From Magnetospirillum sp. (lineage in GTDB: Bacteria > Pseudomonadota > Alphaproteobacteria > Rhodospirillales > Magnetospirillaceae): a stretch of DNA of 64,000 bases. A program made the position numbers and the translations under genes. The DNA lies in contig JANQAI010000011.1 of NCBI GenBank assembly GCA_024707145.1, forward strand, positions 1,178,001 through 1,242,000, read 5' to 3'. The stretch's first letter is position 1; every line of letters starts with the position of its first letter. Below, piece after piece: positions 13,575-24,571 of this stretch. The notes beneath the pieces were generated by a model, which ran no database searches, had not been told where the DNA came from, and saw only the letters and a program-made list of their open reading frames with translations.

Positions 13575-14348
13575 TCAATAGGCCTCCACACCGTCGCCCA
13601 GATAGGCGTCCTGCACCGCCGGGCTGCCGCGCACCAGCTCCACCGGGCCGCTTTCCAGCAGGGTGCCGTTGACCATGACCGTCAGCACATCGGCCAGCGA
13701 GAACACCGCGTCCATGTCGTGCTCCACCAGGATCAGGGTGTAGCTGCGGGCCAGGTCCTTGAGCAGCGCGACCATGCGTTCCGATTCCTCCTTGCCCATG
13801 CCGGCCAGGGGTTCGTCCAACACCAGCACCTCGGGAGCGCCGGCCAGCACCATGCCGATTTCCAGCTGGCGCTGCTCGCCGTAGGACAGGTCGCCCGCCA
13901 GCCGCCCCGCCTTGGCCGCCAGCCCGCACAGCGCCAGCGCCTGCTCGGCCTGGCGATTGACCTGGGCATAGGCCGAGGCCGGGCGGAAGAAGCGCATGGA
14001 ACTGGGCAGGCGGGCCTGTGCCGCCAGCCGGCAATTCTCGAAACAGCTGAAACGGGCGAAGACGTTGGTCTTCTGGTACGAGCGCCCCACCCCCATGCCG
14101 GGAAGCCGGTGGGCGGGCAGGCCGGTGACATCGCGGCCGCGCAGCAGGATGCGCCCGCCCGAGGGCGGCAAATGGGCGGTCAGCAGGTTGACCAGGGTGC
14201 TCTTGCCGGCGCCGTTGGGGCCGATGATGGCGTGCACCTGACGCTCCAGGAAGCGCAGCGAAATGCCGTTGACCGCCACCAGGCCGCCGAAGGCCTTGCT
14301 GAGCGCGCGGGTCTCCAGCACGCAGGGCCGGCCGGCCATCTCCATCAT
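13575..14348 (-). CDS. livG: ABC transporter ATPase LivG
   Basis: GPNGAGKSTLVNLLTAHLPPSGG, LSYGEQRQLEIGMVLAGAPEVLVLDEPLAGM; ATG 14348 overlaps the corrected livM stop. Confidence 0.88.
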   Translation of the reverse strand: MMEMAGRPCVLETRALSKAFGGLVAVNGISLRFLERQVHAIIGPNGAGKSTLVNLLTAHLPPSGGRILLRGRDVTGLPAHRLPGMGVGRSYQKTNVFARFSCFENCRLAAQARLPSSMRFFRPASAYAQVNRQAEQALALCGLAAKAGRLAGDLSYGEQRQLEIGMVLAGAPEVLVLDEPLAGMGKEESERMVALLKDLARSYTLILVEHDMDAVFSLADVLTVMVNGTLLESGPVELVRGSPAVQDAYLGDGVEAY

Positions 14349-15332
14349 CTCTCCTCCTCCCGGCGCGAGCACAGGGACAGCAGCCAACCGCCGATGCCGC
14401 GCGGCAGCACCAGCACTACGGCGATGATCAGCAAGCCCATGGGCAGCGGCCAGTGATCGGTGAGCGATTCCAGCCCCATGCGCGCCAGGCTCGAAGGCGA
14501 AGGCGCCCAGCACCGGCCCGAACAGCGTGCCCATGCCACCCAGGATGACCATCACCAGCGCCTCGCCGGAATGGTGCCAGGACAGCATGGTGGGACTGAC
14601 ATAGCCATACTGGGTGGCGCCGAGGAAGCCGGCCAGCCCGGCCACGGTGCCGCCGATGGTGAAGGCCACCAGCTTGTAGCGGGCGGGGTCGAAGCCCAGG
14701 CCGCGGACCCGGTGCTCGTTGACGCCGATGGCGGCGACGACGCGGCCGAAGGGCGACGCCAGCAGAATGCGCAGCGCCAAGTAGACGGCCACCGCCGCAG
14801 CCAGCACCACGTAATAGAAGACGTGCTTGTCGGCCAGATCGAGCAACGGAACGCCGGCCACCTGCACCACCGGCTTGACCATGATGTACAGGCCGTCGGA
14901 ACCACCGGCGAACTTGGCGTCGTTGAACAGGTAGAACCCCATCTGCCCGAAGGCCAGGGTGACCATGATGAAGTAGATGCCGGCGGTGCGGATGGCGAGG
15001 AAGCCGATGGCCGCGGCGGCCACCGCCTCCGCCAGCAGGGTCGCCGGCAGCACCAGCCACACGTTGGCGGCTGCGTAGTCGGGCGACATCAGCGCCAGCA
15101 GGTAGCCGCCCAGCCCGAAGAAGGCGGCATGGCCCAGGCTGACCAGGCCGGCGACCCCTACCAGCAGGTCGAGGCTCATGGCCAGCATGGCGATGATCAG
15201 GATGCCCGACAGCTTCTGCAGCACGAAACCGTGCTTGAGCGGGAACAGCAGCGGCCCGAACAGCGGATAGAAGACGAGCAAGGCCATGAGCAGAAGCAAT
15301 AAGATGGCGAGGGGACGGGGCAGCGTCGTCAT
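14345..15332 (-). pseudogene. livM: ABC transporter permease LivM, frameshifted near 14486-14492
   Basis: N-terminal part in frame of ORF 13575..15332; C-terminus (SLARMGLESLTDHWPLPMGLLIIAVVLVLPRGIGGWLL) in ORF 14345..14539. One-base correction restores it; may be a sequence error. Confidence 0.75.
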
Positions 15333-15342
15333 GTCCCGGCCC

Positions 15343-16236
15343 TCACGCGAACAGGCCGCGCGGCTTCCACAGCAGCACCGCCGCCATCACCGCATAGACC
15401 ATGAAACTGGCGAAGCCGGGCAGCAGGACCTTGCCGAAGGTGTCGGCCAGGCCGATGAGCAGGGCGCCGAGAAAGGCGCCCTTGACGCTGCCGACGCCGC
15501 CGATGACCACTACCACGAAACAGACGATCAGCACCGTCTCGCCCATGCCCGGCCCGACCGAATTGATGGGGGCGGCGATGGCCCCGGACAGCGCCGCCAG
15601 CACCGTGCCGATGGCGAAGACCGCCCCCGACAGCAGCTTCACGTTCATGCCCAGCGCCGCCACCATCTCGCGGTTGGCTGCCCCGGCACGGATCCACATG
15701 CCGAAACGGGTGCGCTGGATGACCAGCCCCATGGTCAGGGCCAGCACCAGGCAGACCGCCGACACCGCCAGCCGGTAGGCCGGATAGTTGAGCCCGTCGG
15801 CCAGCGGCAGCGACCAGTCCAGCAAAGCCGGCACCTTGACGCTGTGGACGTCCGGCCCCCACAGCAGCCGCTGGCATTCGTTGAACACCAGGATCAGCCC
15901 GTAGGTCAGCAGCACCTGGTCCAAGTGGTCGCGGCTATAGAGGCGGCGCAGCAGCGCCGCCTCCAGGCAGAAGCCCACCAGGGCGGCGATGGGCACCGCC
16001 AGCACCACCGCCAGCGCCAGGCTGCCGGTCATGCCGCTCAGCCAATAGGCCAGGTAGGCGCCCAGCATGTAGAACGAGCCGTGGGCCAGATTGATGACCC
16101 CCATGATGCCGAAGATGAGGGTCAAGCCGCTGGCCACCAGGAACAGCAGCAAGCCGTATTGGACGCCGTTCAGCACCTGAATCAGCAGAAACCAGGACGT
16201 CATCGCCCGCCTCCCCTTTGATCGCCCGTCGGTCAC
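15343..16236 (-). CDS. livH: ABC transporter permease LivH
   Basis: NGVQYGLLLFLVASGLTLIFGIMGVINLAHGSFYMLGAYLAY. Confidence 0.92.
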   Translation of the reverse strand: MTDGRSKGRRAMTSWFLLIQVLNGVQYGLLLFLVASGLTLIFGIMGVINLAHGSFYMLGAYLAYWLSGMTGSLALAVVLAVPIAALVGFCLEAALLRRLYSRDHLDQVLLTYGLILVFNECQRLLWGPDVHSVKVPALLDWSLPLADGLNYPAYRLAVSAVCLVLALTMGLVIQRTRFGMWIRAGAANREMVAALGMNVKLLSGAVFAIGTVLAALSGAIAAPINSVGPGMGETVLIVCFVVVVIGGVGSVKGAFLGALLIGLADTFGKVLLPGFASFMVYAVMAAVLLWKPRGLFA

Positions 16237-17414
16237 GCCATCCGGCAGCCGCGCGCCGGATCGGACAGCGCCTTGTGGGCGATGCCGACGACGTTTTCCT
16301 GACGCCCCTGGACCTGGCGCAGATAGATGTCCTGCACCGGATTGTGGGCTTTGGAGAAGGTGAAGAGTCCGCGCGGGCTGCGGATCTCGGCCTTCTCCAT
16401 GGCGGCGATGAGCGCCTCGCGGGCGCCGGTGTCGCCGTTGACGGCAGCCATGCCGTGGGCCAGCACCTGGGCGGCATCATAGCCCTGGACGGCGTAGACG
16501 TCGGCCTCCTTGCCGAAGGCGTTCTTGTAGGCGGCGCGGAACGTCCGGTTCTCGGGAATGTCCAGCGCGTCGGCGTAATGGAGCGTGGTCAGCACCCCCT
16601 CCGCCGCCTCGCCCTGGGCGGCAAGCACACCGTCGGTGAGGAAGCCCGGCCCCATCAACTGAATGGGCTTCAGCCCGGCGGCGGCGTAGTCCTTGACGAA
16701 CTTCAACGCCCCCGACCCGGCAAAGAAGGTGAAGACGCCGTCCGGCTTCAGCGCGGCGATCTGGGTCAGGTAGGGCTGGAATTCCTCGCTGGGAAACGGC
16801 ACCTGGATTTGCTCGACCACGGTGCCGCCGCTCTTGGTGAAGTTCTCGACGAAACCACCCACCATCTCGTCGCCGCCGGCATATTTCCAGGTGATGGTCA
16901 CCACCTTCTTGAGGCCCCGGTCCACCGCCACCTTGCCCATGGGATAGCAGGCCTGCCAGCTGCTGAACGAGGTGCGGAAGATGTTGGGGCCGCACAGCGG
17001 GCCGGTGGCGGCGTTGGCCCCCGCATTGGGAATCACCGTGATGGTGCCGGTCTCGCCCACCACCCGCAGCATGCCCATGGCGACGCCGGAATGGACGGTA
17101 CCCACCAGGAAGTCCACCTTCTCGCCAACGACCAGCTTGTTGGTGTTCTCGGGCGCCTTGCCCGGATGGGATTCGTCGTCCAGGGCGACGAATTGCACCT
17201 CACGCCCTCCCAGCGTGCCGCCTTTCTCGGCGACGGCCATCTTGAAGGCGTTGGTGATGGCCTCGCCCAGGCCGGCATAGGTGCCGGAATAGGGCAGCAT
17301 CAGTCCCACCTTGACCTTGGCGACGCCACCGATGGCGAAACGCGCAGGCACGAAAGCGGAAGCGGTTGCGGCGCTGGCAGCCGCCAGCACGCCGCGGCGT
17401 GTCATCCTCAGCAT
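16233..17414 (-). CDS. livK: ABC transporter substrate-binding protein (LivK-like)
   Basis: Signal peptide, VKVGLMLPYSGTYAGLGEAITNAFKMAV type-1 periplasmic binding fold; first gene of the livKHMGF operon. Confidence 0.9.
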   Translation of the reverse strand: MLRMTRRGVLAAASAATASAFVPARFAIGGVAKVKVGLMLPYSGTYAGLGEAITNAFKMAVAEKGGTLGGREVQFVALDDESHPGKAPENTNKLVVGEKVDFLVGTVHSGVAMGMLRVVGETGTITVIPNAGANAATGPLCGPNIFRTSFSSWQACYPMGKVAVDRGLKKVVTITWKYAGGDEMVGGFVENFTKSGGTVVEQIQVPFPSEEFQPYLTQIAALKPDGVFTFFAGSGALKFVKDYAAAGLKPIQLMGPGFLTDGVLAAQGEAAEGVLTTLHYADALDIPENRTFRAAYKNAFGKEADVYAVQGYDAAQVLAHGMAAVNGDTGAREALIAAMEKAEIRSPRGLFTFSKAHNPVQDIYLRQVQGRQENVVGIAHKALSDPARGCRMA

Positions 17415-17499
17415 GACGGTATCCTCCCGAACGTCCGGGCCTTTTTGGGCCCATTCCTCCCTCGCCGTCCCTATCCGTGCAGGTCCGGTCGCTTATTCA

Positions 17500-17523
17500 T
17501 GTATACTAGTACCATTTTACCAT
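17500..17523. promoter_or_regulatory. Overlapping imperfect palindromes TGTA-N6-TACC and AGTA-N6-TACC upstream of livK
   Basis: tgtatactagtaccattttaccat; related to the perfect GGTA-N6-TACC elements at 22279, 31388 and 34512. Confidence 0.5.
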
Positions 17524-17533
17524 TTATGCAACA

Positions 17534-18734
17534 TCAGGCCCGCTCGATCACCGCGGCGATGCCTTGGCCGACTCCGATGCACATGGTCACCAGGGCGTAA
17601 CGGCCACCGCAACGCTGCAGTTGGCGCGCCGCCGTCAGCAGCAGCCGTGCGCCCGACGCTCCCAGGGGGTGACCAAGGGCGATGGCGCCGCCATTGGGGT
17701 TGATCCGCGAGATCGGCGGGGTCCAGTCCCATCAGCCGGCAACAGCCCAACACCTGCGCCGCGAACGCCTCGTTGATCTCGATGACGTCCATGTCGGCCA
17801 GGGTGAGCCCGAGCCGGTCCAGCGCCTTGACCGATGCCGGGACCGGGCCGATGCCCATGATTCGCGGCGGCACCCCCGCCACCGCCGCGGCGCGGACCAC
17901 CGCCAGCGGCGCCGCCCCAACCCGCGCGCCCAGGGCGCGGCTGCCCACCAGCACGGCAGCGGCGCCGTCGTTGATGCCCGAGGCGTTGCCGGCGGTGACC
18001 ACGCCGCCCGGCGCCAGCGGCTTGAGCCGGGCCAGCGGATCGAGGGTGGTGTCGGGACGCGGATGCTCATCCTCGGCCACCACGGTCACCGCACCCTTGC
18101 GGCCGGGAATCTCGACCGCGGCGATCTCGCCGGCCAGGAAGCCGTCGCCCATGGCCCGCGCGGTCTTGGCCTGAGAGGCCAGGGCGAAGGCGTCCGCCTC
18201 CTCCCGGCCGATCCCCAGTTCGCGAGCGACGTTGTCGGCGGTCTCGGGCATGGACTCATTGCCGTACTGCGCGACCAAGCGCGGATTGGCGAAGCGGGCG
18301 CCGATGGTGGAATCATAGACGGCCACATCGCGGCCGAAAGCGGTCTCGGCCTTGGCCATGACGAAGGGGGCTCGGGTCATGGATTCCACCCCGCCGGCCA
18401 CCACCAGATCGGCATCCCCCAGGGTGACGGCGCGGGCGGCATCGATCACCGCATTCATGCCGCCGCCGCACAGGCGGTTGACGGTGGCGCCCGGCACTTC
18501 CACCGGCAGTCCGGCCAGCAGCGCCGCGTGCCGGCCCACATTGCGGGCATCCTCGCCCGACTGGCAGGCGCAACCCAGGATGACCTCGTCGACCTGGGCC
18601 GCGTCGAAGGGCGAAGCCTCCAGGGCCGCGCGGATGACATGGGCGGCAAGGTCGTCGGGCCGCACCGCCGCCAGCGCCCCGGCATGGCGGCCGATGGGGG
18701 TCCGAACTCCCCCGTACAGATAGGCGTCCAGCAT
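17534..18734 (-). pseudogene. Acetyl-CoA acyltransferase (thiolase), frameshifted near 17710
   Basis: GGVRTPIGRHAGALAAVRPDDLAAHVI..VNRLCGGGMNAVIDAARAV..; C-terminal [19 protein letters not shown]...[12 protein letters not shown] motif is in another frame; removing one base restores it. Confidence 0.8.
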
Positions 18735-18739
18735 GCCCG

Positions 18740-20312
<1,573 letters not shown>

Positions 20313-20471
20313 GGACGTGACCCTCTCTGCCTCCGTTGTGGGGTTGCCGCCAATGCGGGCCCCTGCCTCGTTTTCGAGGCTTTGCGCGGCCTTGCCGCCG
20401 CGTCGTCATGGGCCATGACGAAAACCGCCTGCCCCGCTCCCCCTATGGTAACAGAACAGGCCATCACGGCA

Positions 20472-20485
20472 AAACGGTACCGTTT
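20472..20485. promoter_or_regulatory. Perfect 14-bp palindrome AAACGGTACCGTTT
   Basis: Read directly in the divergent region between the ligase (-) and the GNAT-Rrf2 pair (+). Confidence 0.5.
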
Positions 20486-20616
20486 AGCTGTTTTTATCTT
20501 TGACCTTCCCGTTCCCCGCTGTCAAGCGGTGTTCAGGATGAAAGCAAAGTGGTACGGGTTTGTGGAAATATGGCATGGTAGGACCTCAGCCAGAGGCCAT
20601 ATCTGCCGGTAGGACG

Positions 20617-21075
20617 ATGCCCAAGACCAAGACTTCCGATTTCAGGATAAGCCCCGTCAGCGCAAGCGACATGGATCAGATCATCCGCCTGGACAGCCAG
20701 ATCACCGCCACTCCGAAGCCGGCCTACTGGCATCGCCTGTTCGAAGGATGCCAGACCCAGCCGCACCAGCAGTTCTTCCTGGTGGCCAAGCGCGGCGAGG
20801 CGTTGCTCGGCTTCATCGCGGGCGAGATCCGCGCATGGGAATTCGGCTCGCCGCCCTGCGGCTGGATCTTCGCCATCGCCGTCGATCCCGACACCCGGCT
20901 GGAGGCCATCGGCAGCGCCCTGTTCGAAGCGGTATGCGGGCATTTCCGCCAGGAGGGCGTGACCAAGGTCCGCACCATGATCGCCCGCGACGCCCAGCTG
21001 GTGATGTCGTTCTTCCGCAGCCAGGGAATGATGGCCGGTCCCTTCATCGAGCTGGAGAAGGAGATCGACGAATGA
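20617..21075 (+). CDS. GNAT-family N-acetyltransferase (BadL-like candidate), degenerate acetyl-CoA loop
   Basis: FRISPVSASDMDQIIRLDSQITATPKPAYWHRLF...AIAVDPDTRLEAIGSALFEAVCGHF; stop overlaps the Rrf2 start. Confidence 0.8.
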   Translation: MPKTKTSDFRISPVSASDMDQIIRLDSQITATPKPAYWHRLFEGCQTQPHQQFFLVAKRGEALLGFIAGEIRAWEFGSPPCGWIFAIAVDPDTRLEAIGSALFEAVCGHFRQEGVTKVRTMIARDAQLVMSFFRSQGMMAGPFIELEKEIDE

Positions 21076-21527
21076 AGTTGCAGATCGCCACCCGGCACGC
21101 CCTGTTCGCCATCCTCGAACTGGCGTCCCAGCCCGAGCGGCAGCTCTCGGCGCAGGAAATCGCCGAGAAGTACGCCATCTCCCCCAACCACCTGGCCAAG
21201 GTCCTGCGCACGCTGGGGCGCGCCGGCATGGTCGAGGCTTCGCGCGGGGTCGGCGGCGGCTACCGCTTCGCCGGCAATTCCAAGCGCCTGAACCTGCTCG
21301 ACATCATCGCCATCTTCGAACCCATCGGCCCCAATGCCGCCGGCGGGCGCGAGCCCGGGGACGACACCCGCGAGGGGCAGGCGCTGCGCCTGGTCCTGAA
21401 CGAGATCGAGGACAGCACCCGCGCCACCCTGTCGTCGATCACGGTGGACACCATGCTGAAGATCGTCCGCCGGACCTCGCCCGGAGCCGCCGTCGCCGCT
21501 CTCCACAAGGTCGCCGGAGGGCGCTGA
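21072..21527 (+). CDS. Rrf2-family regulator lacking cysteines (BadM-like candidate)
   Basis: MKLQIATRHALFAILELASQ...LSAQEIAEKYAISPNHLAKVLRTLGRAGMVEASRGVGGGYRFA; no Cys anywhere, so no IscR-type Fe-S ligands. Confidence 0.88.
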   Translation: MKLQIATRHALFAILELASQPERQLSAQEIAEKYAISPNHLAKVLRTLGRAGMVEASRGVGGGYRFAGNSKRLNLLDIIAIFEPIGPNAAGGREPGDDTREGQALRLVLNEIEDSTRATLSSITVDTMLKIVRRTSPGAAVAALHKVAGGR

Positions 21528-21529
21528 GG

Positions 21530-22249
21530 CTAGATGTACTGGCCGGAATCCACCTGCAGCACCTGCCCGGTGATGAAGGCGGCGTGGTCGGACAAGAGGA
21601 ACAAGACCGCGGCCGCCACGTCGTCCACCGCAGGCAGCCGCTTCAGCGCGCTCTCCTCGATGGCTTTGCTGCGGTATTCCTCGGCCAGTTGCAGGGCCAT
21701 CTCGGTCAGCACCATGCCGGGCGCCACCGCGTTCACCGTCACCCCCTTGGGGCCGAATTCGCGGGCTGCGGTCTTGGTCAGGCCGATCAGGCCGGCCTTC
21801 GAGGCGGCGTAGTTGGCCTGACCGAACTTGCCGCGCAGGCCGTTGATGGACACCACATTGATGATGCGGCCCCATCCCGCCGCCACCATGCCCGGCGCCG
21901 CCGCCCGGATGAGGTTGAAGGCGCCGGTCAGGTTGACTTGCAGCACCGAATGCCATTCGTCGTCGCTCATCTTGAGGATCGAGCGGTCGCGGGTGATGCC
22001 GGCATTGTTGACCAGCAAGTCCACCGGCCGCCCCAACGCCTCGATCGCCGCCGTCACGGCGGCGGCGTCGCCGACGTCCACGGCGTGGGTTTCGGCGCCG
22101 GAAAAAGCAGCGTCAGCGGCACGATCGAAAATGTGGACGCTGGCACCGCCCGCCGCCAGCCCCTCGGCGATGGCCCGGCCGATGCCCCGGCCGCCGCCCG
22201 TGACCACGGCCACACGGTCGCGATAGTCCCATGCCGGATGGATTGTCAT
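21530..22249 (-). CDS. SDR-family oxidoreductase (3-oxoacyl reductase-like)
   Basis: VAVVTGGGRGIGRAIAEGLA, LVNNAGITRD, NYAASKAGLIGLTK. Confidence 0.9.
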   Translation of the reverse strand: MTIHPAWDYRDRVAVVTGGGRGIGRAIAEGLAAGGASVHIFDRAADAAFSGAETHAVDVGDAAAVTAAIEALGRPVDLLVNNAGITRDRSILKMSDDEWHSVLQVNLTGAFNLIRAAAPGMVAAGWGRIINVVSINGLRGKFGQANYAASKAGLIGLTKTAAREFGPKGVTVNAVAPGMVLTEMALQLAEEYRSKAIEESALKRLPAVDDVAAAVLFLLSDHAAFITGQVLQVDSGQYI

Positions 22250-22278
22250 GTGCGCCTACCCTTGACTCGCGGCCTTAA

Positions 22279-22298
22279 TTAGGTATTAAGGTACCTAA
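22279..22298. promoter_or_regulatory. Palindrome TTAGGTA-TTAAGG-TACCTAA
   Basis: Perfect 7-bp arms; lies between divergent SDR (-) and GNAT pair (+). Confidence 0.65.
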
Positions 22299-22338
22299 AT
22301 ATTATTTTTCGTCAAGAGCAACAACCGGAGAAGGCGAC

Positions 22339-22797
22339 ATGAGCAGCACCACAGTCCGGCCGGTCAGGGCGGGCGACCTCGAGGCGGTGATCACCTTGGA
22401 CCAGCGTGTCACCGGCACCTCCCGGCGCGGCTTCTACCAGAAGCGCTTCGCCGCCGCCGAAGCCGATCCCAAGGCCTTCGTCTGGCTGGTGGCGTCGCAG
22501 GACGGCATCCTTGCCGGCTTCGTCTCGGCCCAGATCCTCGATGGCGAATTCGGCGGCGACACCCCCGTCGCCGTGCTCGACGCCGTCGGCACCGCCCCCG
22601 AGAAGCGGGGCCACGGACTGGGACGCGCGTTGATGGCGGCGTTGGAGGCCGAATTGCGGGCGCGGCGGGTTTCGGAAATCCACTCCGAGGCCGACTGGAC
22701 CGAACAGGACCTGATCGCCTTCTTCGCTAAATCCGGCTTCCACCTGTCTCCCCAGCTGGTGCTGGAGAACGCCTGCCAAACCTCTGCGGACTTGTAA
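22339..22797 (+). CDS. GNAT-family N-acetyltransferase
   Basis: TTVRPVRAGDLEAVITLDQRVTGTSRRGFYQKRF...VGTAPEKRGHGLGRALMAALEAEL. Confidence 0.88.
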   Translation: MSSTTVRPVRAGDLEAVITLDQRVTGTSRRGFYQKRFAAAEADPKAFVWLVASQDGILAGFVSAQILDGEFGGDTPVAVLDAVGTAPEKRGHGLGRALMAALEAELRARRVSEIHSEADWTEQDLIAFFAKSGFHLSPQLVLENACQTSADL

Positions 22798-22809
22798 GGG
22801 AAAACGGCC

Positions 22810-23310
22810 ATGAACGCTTTCGAACCCGATTTCAGCGACCCGTCCGGTGACGATTTCGAGGCACTGGCCCGCGACCACATCCCCGTCCGCTCCATGGTGG
22901 AGGCCGACCTGTCGGCGATCATCGGCATCGACCGCAAGATCACCGGCAAGGACCGCACCACCTACTACAAGGCCAAGTTGGCCGAGGTGCTCGATGAAAG
23001 TGGCGTCCGCCTCTCGCTGGTGGCCGAGGTGGACGGGCAGTTCGCCGGCTTCGCCATGGCCCGGGTCGATTACGGCGAATTCGGCCGCACCTCCCCCTCC
23101 GCCTTTCTCGACACCATCGGCGTCTCTCCCGCCTTCGACCGCCAGGGCGTGGGCAAGGCGCTGGTCAGCCAACTCCTGCTGAACCTGCGTTCGCTCAAGG
23201 TCGAGGCCGTCTACACCCGGGCGGACTGGAACCATTTCCCGTTGCTGGCTTTCCTCGACCGGACCGGATTCCACTCGTCGCAACGACTGAGCTTCGTGCG
23301 CCGGCTGTAG
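22810..23310 (+). CDS. GNAT-family N-acetyltransferase
   Basis: VRSMVEADLSAIIGIDRKITGKDRTTYYKAKLAEVL...IGVSPAFDRQGVGKALVSQLLL; paralog of the 22339 gene. Confidence 0.88.
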   Translation: MNAFEPDFSDPSGDDFEALARDHIPVRSMVEADLSAIIGIDRKITGKDRTTYYKAKLAEVLDESGVRLSLVAEVDGQFAGFAMARVDYGEFGRTSPSAFLDTIGVSPAFDRQGVGKALVSQLLLNLRSLKVEAVYTRADWNHFPLLAFLDRTGFHSSQRLSFVRRL

Positions 23311-23375
23311 CCCACCGGGCTTCGCCGCCGGCATGGCTCCCGGCGGCCTTGTCTCCCTCTACGAGCCATACTTCC

Positions 23376-23406
23376 GGGGCCAGGCGACCGCCTGGCCCCG
23401 CTTTTC
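23376..23406 (+). terminator. Rho-independent terminator after the GNAT pair
   Basis: GGGGCCAGGC-gacc-GCCTGGCCCC followed by gcttttc. Confidence 0.75.
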
Positions 23407-23426
23407 ATGATTTCCGCCCCCAAACG

Positions 23427-23460
23427 AAAAAGGCCCCGGAGAGGTCGACCTCCCCGGGGC
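23427..23460 (-). terminator. Rho-independent terminator of the bcr operon
   Basis: Minus strand GCCCCGGGGAGGTCGACCTCTCCGGGGC followed by CTTTTTCG. Confidence 0.75.
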
Positions 23461-23488
23461 AGGAATGGACCCGACCCGCTTCCGACGA

Positions 23489-23710
23489 TCAGCGGTCGCA
23501 GTCCCAGGAGATTCTTGCGGCGGCCGATTCGAGCGCGTCGGCATCACCGCACTCCAGGACCTCCGCACATGCGCGCAAGGTCCTGCAAACTCTGTCCGGT
23601 CCCACCAGCTTGGCCGCGTAGGCGATCTGGCGAGCCAGCACGGTCAGCCCGACGCATCCCCGGCGTGTCCCTTTCGGGGCCAGGCCGAAGACCTGGAACG
23701 ACGGGCTCAA
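23489..23710 (-). CDS. Small Cys-rich ORF (73 aa) coupled to bcrD, unknown function
   Basis: TTG start overlaps bcrD stop; product (L/M)[72 protein letters not shown] with 5 Cys; lies between bcrD and the operon terminator. Confidence 0.5.
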   Translation of the reverse strand: MSPSFQVFGLAPKGTRRGCVGLTVLARQIAYAAKLVGPDRVCRTLRACAEVLECGDADALESAAARISWDCDR

Positions 23711-24549
23711 GCGGCCAGCCCCTCCAGGCGCGTCAGCTTCTGGTGGCGGAAGGCGCCCCACAAGGCAGCGCCGATGGCGCCGGCATGGATGGAATCGGGA
23801 TGGCTCTCCGCCACCAGGTTGACCTTTTCCTGCACCAGCGCCTCGTTCAGCGCCGACACCAGGCCGACGTCGAGGGCCAGGCCGCCGGTCATCTGCACCA
23901 CGCCCTCGCCGGCGCCGATGGATTTCAGCAGCTTGGCCAAGCGCACCGCCATGGAGACGTGGATGCCCTTGAGGATGTTGGAGGCGGAAATGCCGCGCGA
24001 CACCATGTTGATGACGTCGGTTTCCGCCAGCACGGCGCAGATGGAGGACACTTTCTCGGGATCGTCGGCCTTTTGCGACAAGGTGCCGATCTCGTCCTGG
24101 GCGATGCCCAGGTAGCGGGCGATGTTCTCGAGGAACTGGCCCGAACCCGAGGCGCACTGGCTGGTCATCTTGTACGACAGCACCTTGCCCGAACCGTCCA
24201 CCTTGATGGCGCGGCCATTGAGGGCGCCGATGTCCAGCACCGAGCTGGCCTTGGGGTTGAGGAAGACGGCACCGCGGCCGTGGGTGGTCATGGAATAGAA
24301 GTGGCCGGTGGCGAACTTCAGGTTCTCGGCGTCGCCGGTGGATGCCACGTAGGCGACGTCGTCGCGGCTCAGCCCGGCCGCCTTCAGCATGTTGGCGAAG
24401 GATTCGCCGGCCAGCTGGAAGGGATCACGGCTGCGGATGCGCACGGCCTCCTTCTGCAACCACTCGGCCTTGTCGCCGTCCACCTTGAACAGCACCGTCT
24501 TGACGCAGCCCGAGCCGATGTCGATGCCGGCGGTGATGATCTCACTCAT
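23707..24549 (-). CDS. bcrD: Benzoyl-CoA reductase subunit D
   Basis: [54 protein letters not shown] (BadF/BadG/BcrA/D ATPase family). Confidence 0.93.
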   Translation of the reverse strand: MSEIITAGIDIGSGCVKTVLFKVDGDKAEWLQKEAVRIRSRDPFQLAGESFANMLKAAGLSRDDVAYVASTGDAENLKFATGHFYSMTTHGRGAVFLNPKASSVLDIGALNGRAIKVDGSGKVLSYKMTSQCASGSGQFLENIARYLGIAQDEIGTLSQKADDPEKVSSICAVLAETDVINMVSRGISASNILKGIHVSMAVRLAKLLKSIGAGEGVVQMTGGLALDVGLVSALNEALVQEKVNLVAESHPDSIHAGAIGAALWGAFRHQKLTRLEGLAA

Positions 24550-24571
24550 GCTCCAGTCCTCCCTTCCGGCC

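Noticed and set aside
13575-15332. LivM-LivG natural fusion protein
   Set aside because: The joining stretch (PGAHGAGIAHRSLAAAHGLADHRRS...) is out-of-frame LivM; the true C-terminus is in ORF 14345..14539.
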